This document shows positions 1 through 9,546 of a DNA stretch of 64,000 bases, piece by piece. The stretch comes from Pseudotabrizicola sp. (GTDB lineage Bacteria; Pseudomonadota; Alphaproteobacteria; Rhodobacterales; Rhodobacteraceae), in contig NZ_JAUXOV010000073.1 in assembly GCF_030684215.1 (NCBI RefSeq), positions 220,396 through 284,395 on the forward strand, in the 5' to 3' direction. Numbering within the stretch: the stretch's first letter is position 1; each line of letters starts with the position of its first letter. A program made the position numbers and the translations under genes. The notes under the pieces were generated by a model that was not told the origin of the DNA, did not search any database, and worked only from the letters and a program-made list of their open reading frames with translations.

Positions 1-1
1 C

Positions 2-1069
2 GCACTGGTCGCCCAGACCAAAGCCGATATCGCGCGCCTGACCACCGAGGCGGGCGAGCAAGATACCGCCCTGCGCACTCTGCTCATGGGCATCGACAAC
101 CTGCCCCTGCCCGAAGTCCCCGATGGCAAGGATGAGGCCGATAACGTTGAGGTGCACCGCTGGGGCACCCCGCGCAGCTTTGACTTCACCCCGGTAGAGC
201 ATTTCGACATCGCAGGCGTCAAACCCGGTATGGATTTCGCCACCGCCGCCAAACTGTCGGGCAGCCGCTTTGTAGTGCTGCGCGGTGCCGTGATCCGGGT
301 TCACCGCGCTTTGGCGCAGTTCATGCTGGACACCCATATCGAAGAACACGGGCTAACAGAGATGTGGACGCCCGTTCTGGTCAAGGACGACGCGATGTAT
401 GGCACCAACCAACTGCCCAAATTCGCCGAAGACAGCTATCAGACCACCAACGGCTGGTGGCTGATCCCCACGTCAGAGGTGACGCTGACCAACACCGTCG
501 CAGGCGAGATTCTGGACGAAGGCCAACTCCCCATCCGCATGACCGCCCACACCCAATGCTTCCGCTCGGAAGCCGGCTCGGCGGGCAAGGATACCAGCGG
601 CATGCTGCGCCAGCACCAGTTTGAAAAGGTGGAAATGGTCACGATCTGCACGCCAGACACCCATCTGGCCGAACAAGACCGTATGCGCCGCTGCGCCGAG
701 GGGATCCTTGAAAAGCTGGAGATCCCCTACCGCACGGTTGTGCTTTGCACCGGCGATATGGGCTTTGGCGCACAGCGCACCTTTGACCTGGAGGCATGGT
801 TGCCCGGCCAGAACACCTACCGCGAGATTTCCAGCGTCTCTACCTGCGGCCAGTTTCAGGCGCGCCGGATGAACGCCCGCTTTCGCGCGCCGGGGGGCAA
901 GCCGGATTATGTGGCCACGCTCAACGGCTCGGGCCTTGCCGTGGGGCGCTGCCTGATTGCGGTGCTGGAAAACGGCCAGCAGGCCGATGGCTCTGTCGAT
1001 CTGCCAGCCGTGTTGCACCCCTATCTGGGCGGGCGCACTAAAATCGCCCCTGATGGGCAGTTGGCGTGA
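2..1069 (+). CDS. serS: Seryl-tRNA synthetase, 5'-truncated by the window edge
   Basis: The product charges tRNA-Ser (and tRNA-Sec where present) with serine in the cytoplasm. The frame is open from base 2, so the start codon and part of the N-terminal coiled-coil arm lie outside the window; 355 residues are visible against about 430 for the family. The class II synthetase motif 2 region reads [20 protein letters not shown] and motif 3 reads [17 protein letters not shown]. An internal ATG at 86 is not the true start, because the residues before it continue the arm in frame. The next gene follows after 67 bases on the same strand. Identification is secure; only the 5' end is missing. Confidence 0.95.
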   Translation, partial: ALVAQTKADIARLTTEAGEQDTALRTLLMGIDNLPLPEVPDGKDEADNVEVHRWGTPRSFDFTPVEHFDIAGVKPGMDFATAAKLSGSRFVVLRGAVIRVHRALAQFMLDTHIEEHGLTEMWTPVLVKDDAMYGTNQLPKFAEDSYQTTNGWWLIPTSEVTLTNTVAGEILDEGQLPIRMTAHTQCFRSEAGSAGKDTSGMLRQHQFEKVEMVTICTPDTHLAEQDRMRRCAEGILEKLEIPYRTVVLCTGDMGFGAQRTFDLEAWLPGQNTYREISSVSTCGQFQARRMNARFRAPGGKPDYVATLNGSGLAVGRCLIAVLENGQQADGSVDLPAVLHPYLGGRTKIAPDGQLA

Positions 1070-1136
1070 AACCAAAACGCGCGGCGGGCGTTTGTCCGAT
1101 GACATTATTGCCCACGATCTTTCAATAAGGCACCCC

Positions 1137-1853
1137 ATGACCCTCCGCGCGATTCTTCTGATCCTGACCACCCTTGCCTTTGCGGTGGCCCCGTTCATCA
1201 CGCCACCCTTTACAGGCTATGCGCCCGGCGATTTCCCGGTGCAGATCGCCCGCCCGGCCATCCAACCCGCGGGTTATGCCTTTGCGATCTGGTCGGTGAT
1301 CTACCTGTGGCTGATCGCACATGCCGCTTATGGCTATTGGAAGCGCGCGCACAGCATGGATTGGGACGCTGTCCGCCTGCCCCTGATCGCCTCGCTCGCC
1401 ATGGGAACGATCTGGCTGGCCATAGCGGGGGCCTATCCGCTGCTTGCGACGCTTGGCATCCTGTTCATGCTGGCCACCGCCATGGTCGCCTTTCTTCAGG
1501 CCGATGAGTTTTACGACCGCTGGATGCTGTCGGCCCCGCTCGCGATCTATGCGGGGTGGCTGTCGGCGGCCTCTGCCGTGTCGGTCGGTGTTGTGCTGGC
1601 GGGGTATGGCGTGCTGTCCAATACCGAAAGTGCCTTGGTGATGATCGCTGTCGTCTTCGGCGTGGCGGGTCTGGTCCAATGGCTGCGCCCTTATATGCCG
1701 ATTTACGGCGCAACGGTGGTCTGGGCGCTGATCGGTGTCATCGCCGCAAATGCCGAAACCAACTTCGTCGTGGCCACAACCGCCGCCGCTGCAGCCGCCG
1801 CTATGGCCGCCGTGACCTTCTACGCGTGGCACAAGCGCCGGATTGCACTCTGA
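1137..1853 (+). CDS. TspO/MBR-like integral membrane protein
   Basis: This 238-residue protein is almost entirely hydrophobic, with about seven predicted membrane segments. The stretch AGYAFAIWSVIYLWLIAHA resembles the proline/tryptophan-rich first part of the TspO/MBR (tryptophan-rich sensory protein) superfamily, although the chain is longer than classical TspO of about 160 residues. I chose ATG 1137 because the frame upstream runs back into serS without a credible start. A hydrophobic N-terminus (TLRAILLILTTLAFAV) begins immediately. It lies between serS and an ABC-F gene, which gives no functional clue. Membrane location is clear, but the ligand or role is unknown and the family assignment is by similarity only. 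Confidence 0.7.
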   Translation: MTLRAILLILTTLAFAVAPFITPPFTGYAPGDFPVQIARPAIQPAGYAFAIWSVIYLWLIAHAAYGYWKRAHSMDWDAVRLPLIASLAMGTIWLAIAGAYPLLATLGILFMLATAMVAFLQADEFYDRWMLSAPLAIYAGWLSAASAVSVGVVLAGYGVLSNTESALVMIAVVFGVAGLVQWLRPYMPIYGATVVWALIGVIAANAETNFVVATTAAAAAAAMAAVTFYAWHKRRIAL

Positions 1854-1892
1854 CGCTTGACCTTCCCGTGGGGCTAAGGCAAGGCAGCCCCC

Positions 1893-3740
1893 ATGTTACG
1901 CATTGAAGATATCACCTATAACGTTGAAGGCCGCCCCCTGTTCGAAGGGGCGTCGGCCACCATTCCCACCGGCCACAAGGTCGGCCTTGTGGGCCGGAAC
2001 GGCGCGGGCAAAACCACGCTGTTCCGCCTGATCCGGGCCGAGCTGGCGTTGGAGGGTGGAACCATCACCCTGCCCAACCGCGCCCGCATCGGCGGCGTCG
2101 CACAAGAGGTGCCGTCTTCCTCGACCTCGCTGCTGGACACGGTTCTGCAAGCGGATGAAGAACGCAGCGCCCTGCTGGCCGAGGCGGACACCGCCCACGA
2201 CCCGCACCGCATTGCCGAAATTCAGGCGCGCCTGTCCGACATTGACGCATGGTCTGCCGAAGGCCGCGCCGCCTCTATCCTCAAGGGCCTTGGCTTTGAC
2301 GCCGAGGCGCAAAAGCGCCCCTGCTCCGATTTCTCGGGCGGCTGGCGGATGCGTGTGGCGCTTGCGGGCGTGTTGTTCGCGCAGCCCGATTACCTGCTCT
2401 TGGACGAACCGACCAACTATCTCGACCTTGAAGGCGCACTGTGGCTGGAGGCGTATTTGCAGAAATACCCCCATACCGTGCTGATCATCAGCCACGATCG
2501 GGGCCTTCTGAACCGCGCTGTTACCGGCATCCTGCATCTGGACCAGAAAAAGCTGACCTACTGGTCCGGCCCCTATGACCAGTTCGCGCGTCAGGTGGCC
2601 GAACGCCGCGCCGTGCTGCAAGCCGAGGCGAAAAAGCAAGAAGCCCGCCGCGCCCACCTGCAATCTTTTGTGGACCGCTTCAAGGCCAAGGCCTCCAAGG
2701 CCGTGCAGGCGCAAAGCCGCGTGAAGATGCTGGAAAAGATGGAAACCATCACAGCGCCGGAAGATGCCAAAAAGGTGGTCTTCACCTTCCCCGCGCCCGA
2801 AGAACTGTCGCCGCCCATCATCAACATGGAGGGGGCTGCTGTCGGCTATGGCGGCCCCGCGGTCCTGAAAAACCTGTCCTTGCGCATTGATCAGGACGAC
2901 CGCATCGCGCTTCTTGGCCGCAATGGCGAGGGTAAATCGACCCTGTCGAAACTGCTGGCCGGCAAGCTGGAGACGATGGCGGGCAAGATCACCCGTTCGT
3001 CAAAACTGCGCATCGGCTATTTCGCCCAGCATCAGGTGGACGAGCTTTATATCGACGAGACTCCCCTGCAACACCTGCAACGCCTGCGCCCGGCTGAAGG
3101 CCAGCCCCGGCTGCGCGCACGTCTTGCGGGCTTTGGTCTGATGGCGGATCAGGCCGAAACCGTGGTTGGGCGTCTGTCGGGCGGGCAAAAGGCGCGGCTC
3201 TCGCTGTTGCTGGCCACACTCGACGCACCCCACTTGCTGATTTTGGACGAACCGACCAACCACCTCGACATCGAATCACGTGAGGCACTGGTCGAGGCGC
3301 TGACCGAATATTCCGGCGCCGTGATCCTTGTCAGCCACGACATGCACCTTCTGGGTCTTGTCGCCGACCGCCTCTGGCTGGTCAAAGGCGGCGCTGTAAC
3401 GCCCTATACCGAAGACCTTGAGGCTTACCGCCGCATGCTGCTGGCCGGGGATGAGGTGGAAAAACCCGCCGCCAAACCAGTGGAAAAGGTCAAAAAAGCC
3501 AGCCGCGATGAGGTTCTGGCCCTGCGCGCCGAAGTCCGCAAATGCGAAGACCGCCTGACTAAGCTGAACGAAATGCGCGACAAGCTGGCCAAAAAGCTTG
3601 CCGACCCCGAGCTTTATGAGGCCGCGCGCCTTGGCGAGTTGGAAACCTGGAACAAGAAATACGCCGAGGTGATGAACGGTCTCGATCGCGCCGAGGCGAT
3701 GTGGCTGGCGGCACAGGAAAAGCTGGAAAGCGCGGCCTGA
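1893..3740 (+). CDS. ABC-F family ATPase (YheS/Uup-like)
   Basis: This is a soluble protein of 615 residues with two ABC ATPase domains and no membrane segments, which defines the ABC-F group that acts on ribosomes. Domain 1 has Walker A GRNGAGKTTL, signature FSGGWRMRVALAG and Walker B LLLDEPTNYLD. Domain 2 has GRNGEGKSTL, LSGGQKARLSLLL and LILDEPTNHLD. A charged linker joins the domains, and the C-terminal 90 residues form a Lys/Glu-rich coiled coil like that of YheS or Uup. AAGG about ten bases before ATG 1893 is a plausible ribosome binding site. The exact subfamily cannot be decided by eye; a role in translation or resolution of stalled ribosomes follows from the family. Confidence 0.92.
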   Translation: MLRIEDITYNVEGRPLFEGASATIPTGHKVGLVGRNGAGKTTLFRLIRAELALEGGTITLPNRARIGGVAQEVPSSSTSLLDTVLQADEERSALLAEADTAHDPHRIAEIQARLSDIDAWSAEGRAASILKGLGFDAEAQKRPCSDFSGGWRMRVALAGVLFAQPDYLLLDEPTNYLDLEGALWLEAYLQKYPHTVLIISHDRGLLNRAVTGILHLDQKKLTYWSGPYDQFARQVAERRAVLQAEAKKQEARRAHLQSFVDRFKAKASKAVQAQSRVKMLEKMETITAPEDAKKVVFTFPAPEELSPPIINMEGAAVGYGGPAVLKNLSLRIDQDDRIALLGRNGEGKSTLSKLLAGKLETMAGKITRSSKLRIGYFAQHQVDELYIDETPLQHLQRLRPAEGQPRLRARLAGFGLMADQAETVVGRLSGGQKARLSLLLATLDAPHLLILDEPTNHLDIESREALVEALTEYSGAVILVSHDMHLLGLVADRLWLVKGGAVTPYTEDLEAYRRMLLAGDEVEKPAAKPVEKVKKASRDEVLALRAEVRKCEDRLTKLNEMRDKLAKKLADPELYEAARLGELETWNKKYAEVMNGLDRAEAMWLAAQEKLESAA

Positions 3741-3829
3741 GCCGCGCCAAACCTCTCACCCTCAAGATTTTCTGGCAAGAAATCACATCCCCCGTTCCCA
3801 AGCTTGCCACTGCTGCATAGGCTGCGCAT

Positions 3830-4444
3830 ATGGAAACTGCCTTTCTCATCACCGCCTTTGCCACGCTGTTTGTGGTGATAGACCCGCCGGGGCTGGTGCC
3901 GCTGTTCATCGCACTGACCCGTGGGATGACAGCAGAGCAGCGCCGCGCCATGGCACAGCGGGCCTGCTTGATTGCGGCGGCCCTGCTGACCATGTTCGGT
4001 CTGGCAGGTGAGGCGATCCTTGGATTCATCGGCATTTCCATGTCGGCTTTCCGCATTGCGGGGGGGATCCTCTTGTTCCTGACCGCGCTCGACATGTTGT
4101 TTGAACGCCGCACCCAGCGGCGCGAGGGCCAAACCGCGGATGAGGATCACGACCCATCGGTGTTTCCACTGGCAATCCCGCTGATTGCCGGGCCGGGGGC
4201 AATTGCCTCGATCATCCTGCTGATCGGTCAGGGCGGCGGTGACTGGACCGCCACAGTCGCCGTGCTGGGCCTGACGTGGGGGATGATCCTTGTGACCTTC
4301 TTTTTCCTGCTCGCTTCGCCCCCGCTGGAACGGATGCTGGGCCGCACCGGCACCATCGTGATCACCCGACTTCTGGGGATGCTGTTGGCCGCGCTGTCTG
4401 TTCAATTCGTGATCGACGGCATCCGGCAAACCGGCCTGATTTGA
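3830..4444 (+). CDS. MarC family integral membrane protein
   Basis: The 204-residue protein has six hydrophobic segments and the usual MarC length. It begins METAFLITAFATLFVVIDPP, in which the VxDPxG pattern of MarC/YhgN/YchE proteins is recognisable, and carries the second conserved stretch FPLAIPLIAGPGAI. The family is annotated as a possible neutral amino acid transporter or channel; its link to multidrug resistance has not held up, so I give no substrate. It is located in the inner membrane. It lies 89 bases after the ABC-F gene with no strong ribosome binding site before ATG 3830. The family call is firm and the function is open. Confidence 0.9.
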   Translation: METAFLITAFATLFVVIDPPGLVPLFIALTRGMTAEQRRAMAQRACLIAAALLTMFGLAGEAILGFIGISMSAFRIAGGILLFLTALDMLFERRTQRREGQTADEDHDPSVFPLAIPLIAGPGAIASIILLIGQGGGDWTATVAVLGLTWGMILVTFFFLLASPPLERMLGRTGTIVITRLLGMLLAALSVQFVIDGIRQTGLI

Positions 4445-4502
4445 CTTTGCCACGATTGCACTTTGCCCGCCCCATCCCTAGCTTTACCCCATAGCGAAAG
4501 GA

Positions 4503-5084
4503 ATGCGTATGGACGGCGACATGATCGCAAGACTGGCCTACCTTGGCCTGCTGCTCGCGGCGGTCGGTGGATATATCATCGTGGAATTTCGTGGCCGCAT
4601 GGGCCAAGCCCTGCGCACCGCCGCCGCATGGGGGTTGATCGTGGTCGGCCTGATGGCCGGCTATGGTCTGTGGCACGACCTGCGCCCCGGCCTGTTGCCA
4701 CGCCAGGCGGTGGTTGAGGGCGGCGAGATCCGCCTGCCCCGCGCGGCCGATGGCCATTATTACCTGACCCTGACCATAGGCGGCACACCGATGCCCTTCA
4801 TGGTAGACACCGGCGCCAGTCAGGTTGTTCTCAGCCTTGCCGACGCAAGGCGTCTGGGCATCGATCCCTCAACGCTCGCCTTCATCGGAGAGGCCCGCAC
4901 CGCCAATGGCATCGTGCGCACCGCGCGGGTAACCCTGACCGATGTGGCACTCGGCCCCCACAGAGACGACCGGCTCGGTGCGGTAGTCAACGAAGGCGAT
5001 CTCGACACCTCGCTTTTGGGGATGTCCTATCTTGGCCGCTACAGTATCGAGATCACCAGTGGCGAAATGATCTTGCGACGCTGA
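4503..5084 (+). CDS. Membrane-anchored retroviral-type aspartic protease (TIGR02281 type)
   Basis: The protein has 193 residues. Two hydrophobic segments lie in the first 60 residues, and the rest is a periplasmic domain with the aspartic protease motif FMVDTGASQVVLSLADARRL, in which D-T-G-A is the catalytic signature. One D-T-G motif per chain implies that it works as a dimer, as in clan AA single-domain proteases. AAAGGA just upstream supports ATG 4503, while an in-frame ATG two codons later is equally possible. Similar proteins of about 190 residues are common in Rhodobacterales; their substrates are unknown. An imperfect palindrome follows the stop codon at 5112-5197. Confidence 0.85.
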   Translation: MRMDGDMIARLAYLGLLLAAVGGYIIVEFRGRMGQALRTAAAWGLIVVGLMAGYGLWHDLRPGLLPRQAVVEGGEIRLPRAADGHYYLTLTIGGTPMPFMVDTGASQVVLSLADARRLGIDPSTLAFIGEARTANGIVRTARVTLTDVALGPHRDDRLGAVVNEGDLDTSLLGMSYLGRYSIEITSGEMILRR

Positions 5085-5111
5085 GCGTGGCGCTGGCCGC
5101 GCCGACAGATG

Positions 5112-5197
5112 CGCTCCGCGCGGGAGTATTTTCAAAGCAGCAAAGCCCGGATGCAGCACTTTGCATTGCTGCTTTCCAAATACTCCCGCCGGAGGCG
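5112..5197. repeat. Imperfect palindromic intergenic element, copy 1
   Basis: The left arm contains CGGGAGTATTTTCAAAGCAG and the right arm CTGCTTTCCAAATACTCCCG, so the unit can fold into a long hairpin with a few mismatches. It sits between two convergent genes (stops at 5084 and 5232) and probably ends transcription from both sides. A near-identical element with perfect arms lies at 41490-41568 after livM. I see no transposase or other mobile signature. It is best described as a repetitive palindrome of 3' intergenic regions. Confidence 0.75.
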
Positions 5198-5231
5198 TCC
5201 CGACCCAAACCAACGGTGCGCCGTGGGAGTT

Positions 5232-5690
5232 TCAGCCTTTTTCAGCCTTCTTTTCCCATTTGCCCGATTCTTCCGACCAGTATTGCGCGGGCAGGCCAGC
5301 ATCGGTCAGGCGCTTCCACTGACCGCGGGCATGGGTCAGGCGGTCTGGGTTGTCGGCGTCGAAAAGAATCCAGACCCGCTCCATCCTTTCGGCCTCGGAC
5401 TGTTCCACCTCAGCTCCGTCGATCAGGATGATCCCCTGTGCGCCGTTGGTCGCGGGGCCTGTTCCGATCAGCAGCGGTTGGCGGCGGTCATGCGGCCCGC
5501 CTTCGCGGCCATGCGGCAAAAAACTGACCTCGGGCGTGGCCCAGAGCCGCGCGTCCAGCCGGTTCAGCTCTGCCTCTTGCGTGCCCCGGATCATCAACCG
5601 CCAGCCCTGCGCCATCGCGCGCGAGATCAGCACCCGCGCGGTCTGCTCGGCCGATGACCGGGTCAAGTGGTAGAACATCACGGTGCCCAT
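5232..5690 (-). CDS. holC: DNA polymerase III chi subunit
   Basis: HolC belongs to the clamp-loader complex and links it to single-stranded DNA binding protein. The 152-residue sequence starts MGTVMFYHLTRSSAEQTARV and contains LLIGTGPATNGAQGIILIDG and RVWILFDADN, the usual order of conserved blocks in alphaproteobacterial chi subunits. Its start lies five bases downstream of the pepA stop on the same strand, so the two genes are probably one operon, an arrangement also seen in E. coli. The ribosome binding site is weak, which fits translational coupling. The C-terminus is Lys/Glu-rich. Confidence 0.92.
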   Translation of the reverse strand: MGTVMFYHLTRSSAEQTARVLISRAMAQGWRLMIRGTQEAELNRLDARLWATPEVSFLPHGREGGPHDRRQPLLIGTGPATNGAQGIILIDGAEVEQSEAERMERVWILFDADNPDRLTHARGQWKRLTDAGLPAQYWSEESGKWEKKAEKG

Positions 5691-5695
5691 AGGGC

Positions 5696-7168
5696 TTACT
5701 TCCCCTCAAACCGGTCGCGGATCAACCGGTCCAGCGCCATCACGCCCCAGCCGGTTGCGCCTTTGGGTGCAAGCGTGCTGTCGGCTTTCAACAGCGCAGT
5801 GCCTGCGATGTCCAGATGGCACCACGGCACATCTGGTTTCACAAAGCGCGCAAGGAATTGCGCCGCTGTGATCGCGCCACCATCGCGCCCGCCCACGTTC
5901 ATCATGTCAGCAATGCGGGATTTGAGCTTGGCATCATACGCCTCGGCCATCGGCAAGCGCCATGCGCCCTCGCCCTCGGCCTTTGCGGCCTTGAGGAACG
6001 CATCACACAACGCGTCATCATTGGAAAACACGCCGGTATTTTCATGCCCCAAAGCAATGATGACAGCGCCCGTCAACGTGGCAAGGTCAATCATGGCGGT
6101 CGGCCGGAAGCGTTCTTGCGCATACCACAGCACATCAGCAAGCACCAAGCGCCCCTCGGCGTCGGTGTTGATCACCTCGATCGTGTCGCCCTTCATGGAT
6201 TTTACCACGTCGCCGGGGCGTTGCGCGCGCCCGTCGGGCATGTTTTCCACCAGCCCGACCAGCCCCACCACATTGGCCCGCGCCTTGCGCAAGGCCAGCG
6301 TGCGCATCACGCCCGCCACCACTGCAGCACCGCCCATATCCATTGTCATGTCTTCCATCCCGCCCGCAGGCTTGATCGAAATGCCCCCCGTGTCGAAAAC
6401 CACGCCTTTGCCGACCAGCGCAAAGGGGGCCTCCCCCTTTGGGCCGCCGTTCCATTGCATCACCACAACCTTGGACGGCGTCTCTGACCCCATGCCGACA
6501 CCCAGCAAAGCGCCCATGCCGAGGCGTTCCAGTGCGTCTTCTTCCAGGATCTCAACCTCCAGCCCCAACTCGTGCATGGCGGCAAGGCGGGCCGCGAAAT
6601 CGTCGGTGGTCAGCACGTTGGCAGGCTCGTTCACCAGATCGCGGGTGAAAAACACACCCTCGGTCACCGCGGCACCGGCATTGGCCGCAGCGGCCACCTT
6701 TTCCGGCTCGGCCACCATCACCGTCACCGGCCCCACCGGCTTTGCCGGGGTGGTTTTGTGCGGGCTGAAATCATAGGCCCGCATGGCCAGACCAAAGGCG
6801 ATATCGGCGGCCTGCGGGTGCGTGTCGGCCAGCACAAGCGTGGCCACGCCTGACAGGTTGCGCCCCACCGCAGCGCCCGCTTTGCGCGCCTGATCCTGCG
6901 TCACCTTGCGCGCAAGCCGGATGATCTGCACCCCATCGGCCGCCAGCCCGGTGGGAAAGCCCAGATCCAGCGACTCGCCGGGTTTAAGCGCGGCAAAGGC
7001 CTCAGACCCGACTGCCCGCATCACCGCACCACGGGTCAGTTTGTCCAGCTTGCGCGCAAGTGGCGCAAGGCTGGCCCCCTGCTCGGCCAAAAGCGCAATC
7101 CGGCCGGGCTGGCTGGCAAGGGCATCGGCATCGCTGTCGCGGAACTGGATCGGCACGGGTTGGGTCAT
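5696..7168 (-). CDS. pepA: Leucyl aminopeptidase (M17 family)
   Basis: PepA is a cytoplasmic hexameric metallopeptidase that removes N-terminal residues and in some bacteria also binds DNA. The 490-residue chain has the metal and catalytic region GKGVVFDTGGISIKP around residues 253-267 and the signature NTDAEGRLVLADVL around 334-347. I chose ATG 7168, preceded by GAGGA at good spacing, over an in-frame ATG 48 bases upstream that lacks a ribosome binding site and would add an atypical N-terminus. It is divergent from lptF, with 147 bases between the start codons, and leads into holC. Confidence 0.95.
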   Translation of the reverse strand: MTQPVPIQFRDSDADALASQPGRIALLAEQGASLAPLARKLDKLTRGAVMRAVGSEAFAALKPGESLDLGFPTGLAADGVQIIRLARKVTQDQARKAGAAVGRNLSGVATLVLADTHPQAADIAFGLAMRAYDFSPHKTTPAKPVGPVTVMVAEPEKVAAAANAGAAVTEGVFFTRDLVNEPANVLTTDDFAARLAAMHELGLEVEILEEDALERLGMGALLGVGMGSETPSKVVVMQWNGGPKGEAPFALVGKGVVFDTGGISIKPAGGMEDMTMDMGGAAVVAGVMRTLALRKARANVVGLVGLVENMPDGRAQRPGDVVKSMKGDTIEVINTDAEGRLVLADVLWYAQERFRPTAMIDLATLTGAVIIALGHENTGVFSNDDALCDAFLKAAKAEGEGAWRLPMAEAYDAKLKSRIADMMNVGGRDGGAITAAQFLARFVKPDVPWCHLDIAGTALLKADSTLAPKGATGWGVMALDRLIRDRFEGK

Positions 7169-7315
7169 TATGGTCCTCAGGGCTTGGCTCGGGCGGATAT
7201 GCGTGCCCTTCGGCAAAGGCTAGCCCGCGCCTGCCGCAATGACCAGATACCAGTTTCCAACCGCGCGCATTTGGCCTAGTTTGACGGCAACGCGAGTGAG
7301 GGAGCGATTGCAGCC

Positions 7316-8452
7316 GTGCCAAGATTCGACAGATACCTGCTGTCGCAACTTCTTGCGCTGTTCGGGTTCTTTTCCCTATTGCTGGTGTCTGTCTACTGGG
7401 TGAACCGCGCCGTCGGGCTGTTTGACCAGTTGATCGGTGACGGGCAATCGGCGCTGGTTTTCGTGGAATTCTCGCTTTTGACCCTGCCCAATGTGATCCG
7501 GCTTGTGCTGCCGATTTCATCTTTTGCTGCCGCCGTCTACATCGCCAACCGGCTGATGAGCGACAGTGAGCTGGTGGTGATGCAGGCGACCGGGTTTTCG
7601 TCCTTTCGTCTGGCGCGTCCGGTGATTGTCTTCGGGCTGATCGTCATGCTGATGATGTCGGCGCTGACACATGTTCTGGTTCCCGCCAGCCGCGCCGCCC
7701 TGACCGAGCGCAGCGCCGAGATTGCCGACAATGTGACCGCCCGCTTCCTGCGCGATGGCCAGTTCATGCACCCGGCCACTGGCATGACCTTGTATATCCG
7801 CGAGATCAGCCAGAACGGTGAGTTGCGTGATGTGTTCTTGTCAGACGACCGCAACGCAGGCACGACTGTCACCTATACAGCCCGCCGAGCGCTGCTGGCG
7901 CGGGGCGATCAGGGGCCAAAACTGTTGATGTTTGATGGCATGACACAGGATCTGGACCACGCCAGCCGCCGCTTGTCAGTCACGCGTTTTGCCGATGTCA
8001 CCTATGATTTGGGGGCCTTGCTGGGCGGAGGTGTGCAGGGTGCGCGCACCGTGGATGAGGTCTCAACGCTGGAGTTGTTGCGCGCTGACGACGCTTTGGT
8101 GGCCGAGGTGCGCTCGACCCGCGCCAACCTGCTGCAAGAAGGTCACAGCCGCATCGCGCAGCCGTTTCTGGCGGTGGCGGCGGCGCTGATCGGCTTTGGC
8201 GCGCTGCTTTTGGGCGCGTTCAGTCGTTTTGGTCTTTGGCGTCAGATCGGGGTGGCGGTGGTGCTGCTGATCGTGGTGCAGATGATCAACACCCAAGGCA
8301 CTGGACTTGCCATCCGGTCAGAGAACGCCTGGCCTGCGGTATATGCGGCTCCGATTGTGGGGATCGCCATTGGTCTGGCGCTGCTGTGGTTGTCGCAGCG
8401 CCCGCGCTGGCTCAGCCGCGAACAACGCGCGGCGGCGGGGGCTTTGGCATGA
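7316..8452 (+). CDS. lptF: LPS export ABC transporter permease LptF
   Basis: LptF forms the inner-membrane LptB2FG extractor with LptG and LptB, which lifts lipopolysaccharide toward the LptC/A/D bridge. The 378-residue protein has three N-terminal and three C-terminal membrane segments around a periplasmic beta-jellyroll (about residues 120-265), and begins PRFDRYLLSQLLALFGFF. The start is GTG 7316, with GAGGGAG upstream. Its TGA overlaps the ATG of lptG, and lptD, surA, pdxA and rsmA follow, so this is probably the first gene of an envelope-biogenesis operon. No lptB is in the window. Confidence 0.94.
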   Translation: MPRFDRYLLSQLLALFGFFSLLLVSVYWVNRAVGLFDQLIGDGQSALVFVEFSLLTLPNVIRLVLPISSFAAAVYIANRLMSDSELVVMQATGFSSFRLARPVIVFGLIVMLMMSALTHVLVPASRAALTERSAEIADNVTARFLRDGQFMHPATGMTLYIREISQNGELRDVFLSDDRNAGTTVTYTARRALLARGDQGPKLLMFDGMTQDLDHASRRLSVTRFADVTYDLGALLGGGVQGARTVDEVSTLELLRADDALVAEVRSTRANLLQEGHSRIAQPFLAVAAALIGFGALLLGAFSRFGLWRQIGVAVVLLIVVQMINTQGTGLAIRSENAWPAVYAAPIVGIAIGLALLWLSQRPRWLSREQRAAAGALA

Positions 8453-9546
8453 TCTTGTCAACTTATATCGCGCGGCGGTTTCTCTGGGCCTATGCACAGG
8501 TGCTTGGCACGTTCTGGGCGATCATGATGCTGATCGACATGGTGGAACAGCTGCGCCGCTTTTCCGGGCGCGGCATCGGCACGGCGGGGGCCTTGCATCT
8601 GGCCGCGATGAACACGCCTGCCAGCCTGTACCGCATTTTGCCGCTGATCACCATTCTCGCCGCGATCACGCTGTTCTTGTCGCTGGCGCGGTCCTCTGAA
8701 CTGGTGGTGATCCGGGCGGCGGGGCGATCTGCCCTGCGCTTTCTGGTGGCTCCGGTCCTGATGGCGCTGATGATCGGCGGGCTTACGATTGCGGTTTTCA
8801 ACCCGCTCGTAGCGGCCACTCAAAAGGAATACGACCGCCTTTGGGCTGCCGCTGCCGATGGCGCGTCAAGCACGCTGTCTCTGGCCGATTCCGGGTTGTG
8901 GCTACGCCAAGGGACCGAGGACGGGCAGACCGTCATCCGGGCGGCCCGCGCCAATTCCGACGGGACCGAGCTTTTTGGCGTGACCTTCATTCTGTTCGGG
9001 GCCGATAGTCTGGCCGCCGAACGGGTCGAGGCCGACAGCGCGCGGCTGATCCCCGGCGCTTGGGCGTTGACGGGGGCCAAGCGTTGGGACATGTCAGGCG
9101 CAAACCCTGAACGAGAGGCCGTGATCCTGCCCGCCGATGCCACCCTTGCCTCGAACCTGACCGCTGCTGGTATCCGTGACAGCTTTGGCGAGCCGTCGGC
9201 GGTGCCGTTCTGGGGCCTGCCCGCCTATATCGCCGGGCTTGAACGGGCAGGCTTTTCGGCGCGCGCGCACCGGGTCTGGTATCAGATGGAACTGGCGCAA
9301 CCCTTGCTGCTGGCCGCCATGGTGCTGATTGCCGCGGGGTTCACCATGCGCCATGCCCGCTTTGGGAAAACCGGGGTTTATGTCTTGCTTGCGATCCTTG
9401 GCGGATTCTTCATATTTTTTCTTAGAAACTTTGCGCAAGTTCTTGGTAATAACGGTCAAATACCAATAATCTTTGCCGCCTGGGCCGCTCCTGTAGCCGC
9501 CGCTTTACTGGCGCTTGGTCTGCTTTTGCATCTGGAGGATGGCTGA
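8449..9546 (+). CDS. lptG: LPS export ABC transporter permease LptG
   Basis: LptG is the partner permease of LptF. The 365-residue protein begins MILSTYIARRFLWAYAQVLG and has the same layout: a transmembrane hairpin region, a periplasmic domain (about residues 125-270) and three C-terminal membrane segments. ATG 8449 overlaps the lptF stop as ATGA, which decides the start over an upstream in-frame codon that would lie inside lptF. The 3' end overlaps the lptD start as TGATG. Translation of lptF, lptG and lptD is therefore probably coupled. Confidence 0.94.
   Translation: MILSTYIARRFLWAYAQVLGTFWAIMMLIDMVEQLRRFSGRGIGTAGALHLAAMNTPASLYRILPLITILAAITLFLSLARSSELVVIRAAGRSALRFLVAPVLMALMIGGLTIAVFNPLVAATQKEYDRLWAAAADGASSTLSLADSGLWLRQGTEDGQTVIRAARANSDGTELFGVTFILFGADSLAAERVEADSARLIPGAWALTGAKRWDMSGANPEREAVILPADATLASNLTAAGIRDSFGEPSAVPFWGLPAYIAGLERAGFSARAHRVWYQMELAQPLLLAAMVLIAAGFTMRHARFGKTGVYVLLAILGGFFIFFLRNFAQVLGNNGQIPIIFAAWAAPVAAALLALGLLLHLEDG

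Noticed and set aside
957-1136. N-terminal extension of the TspO-like gene into serS
   Set aside because: It overlaps conserved serS motif 3 coding sequence out of frame, and the hydrophobic start at 1137 is better.
5667-6776. A 369-codon plus-strand frame opposite pepA
   Set aside because: It is the antisense shadow of a clear M17 aminopeptidase, with Ser/Pro/Arg-rich composition and no family.
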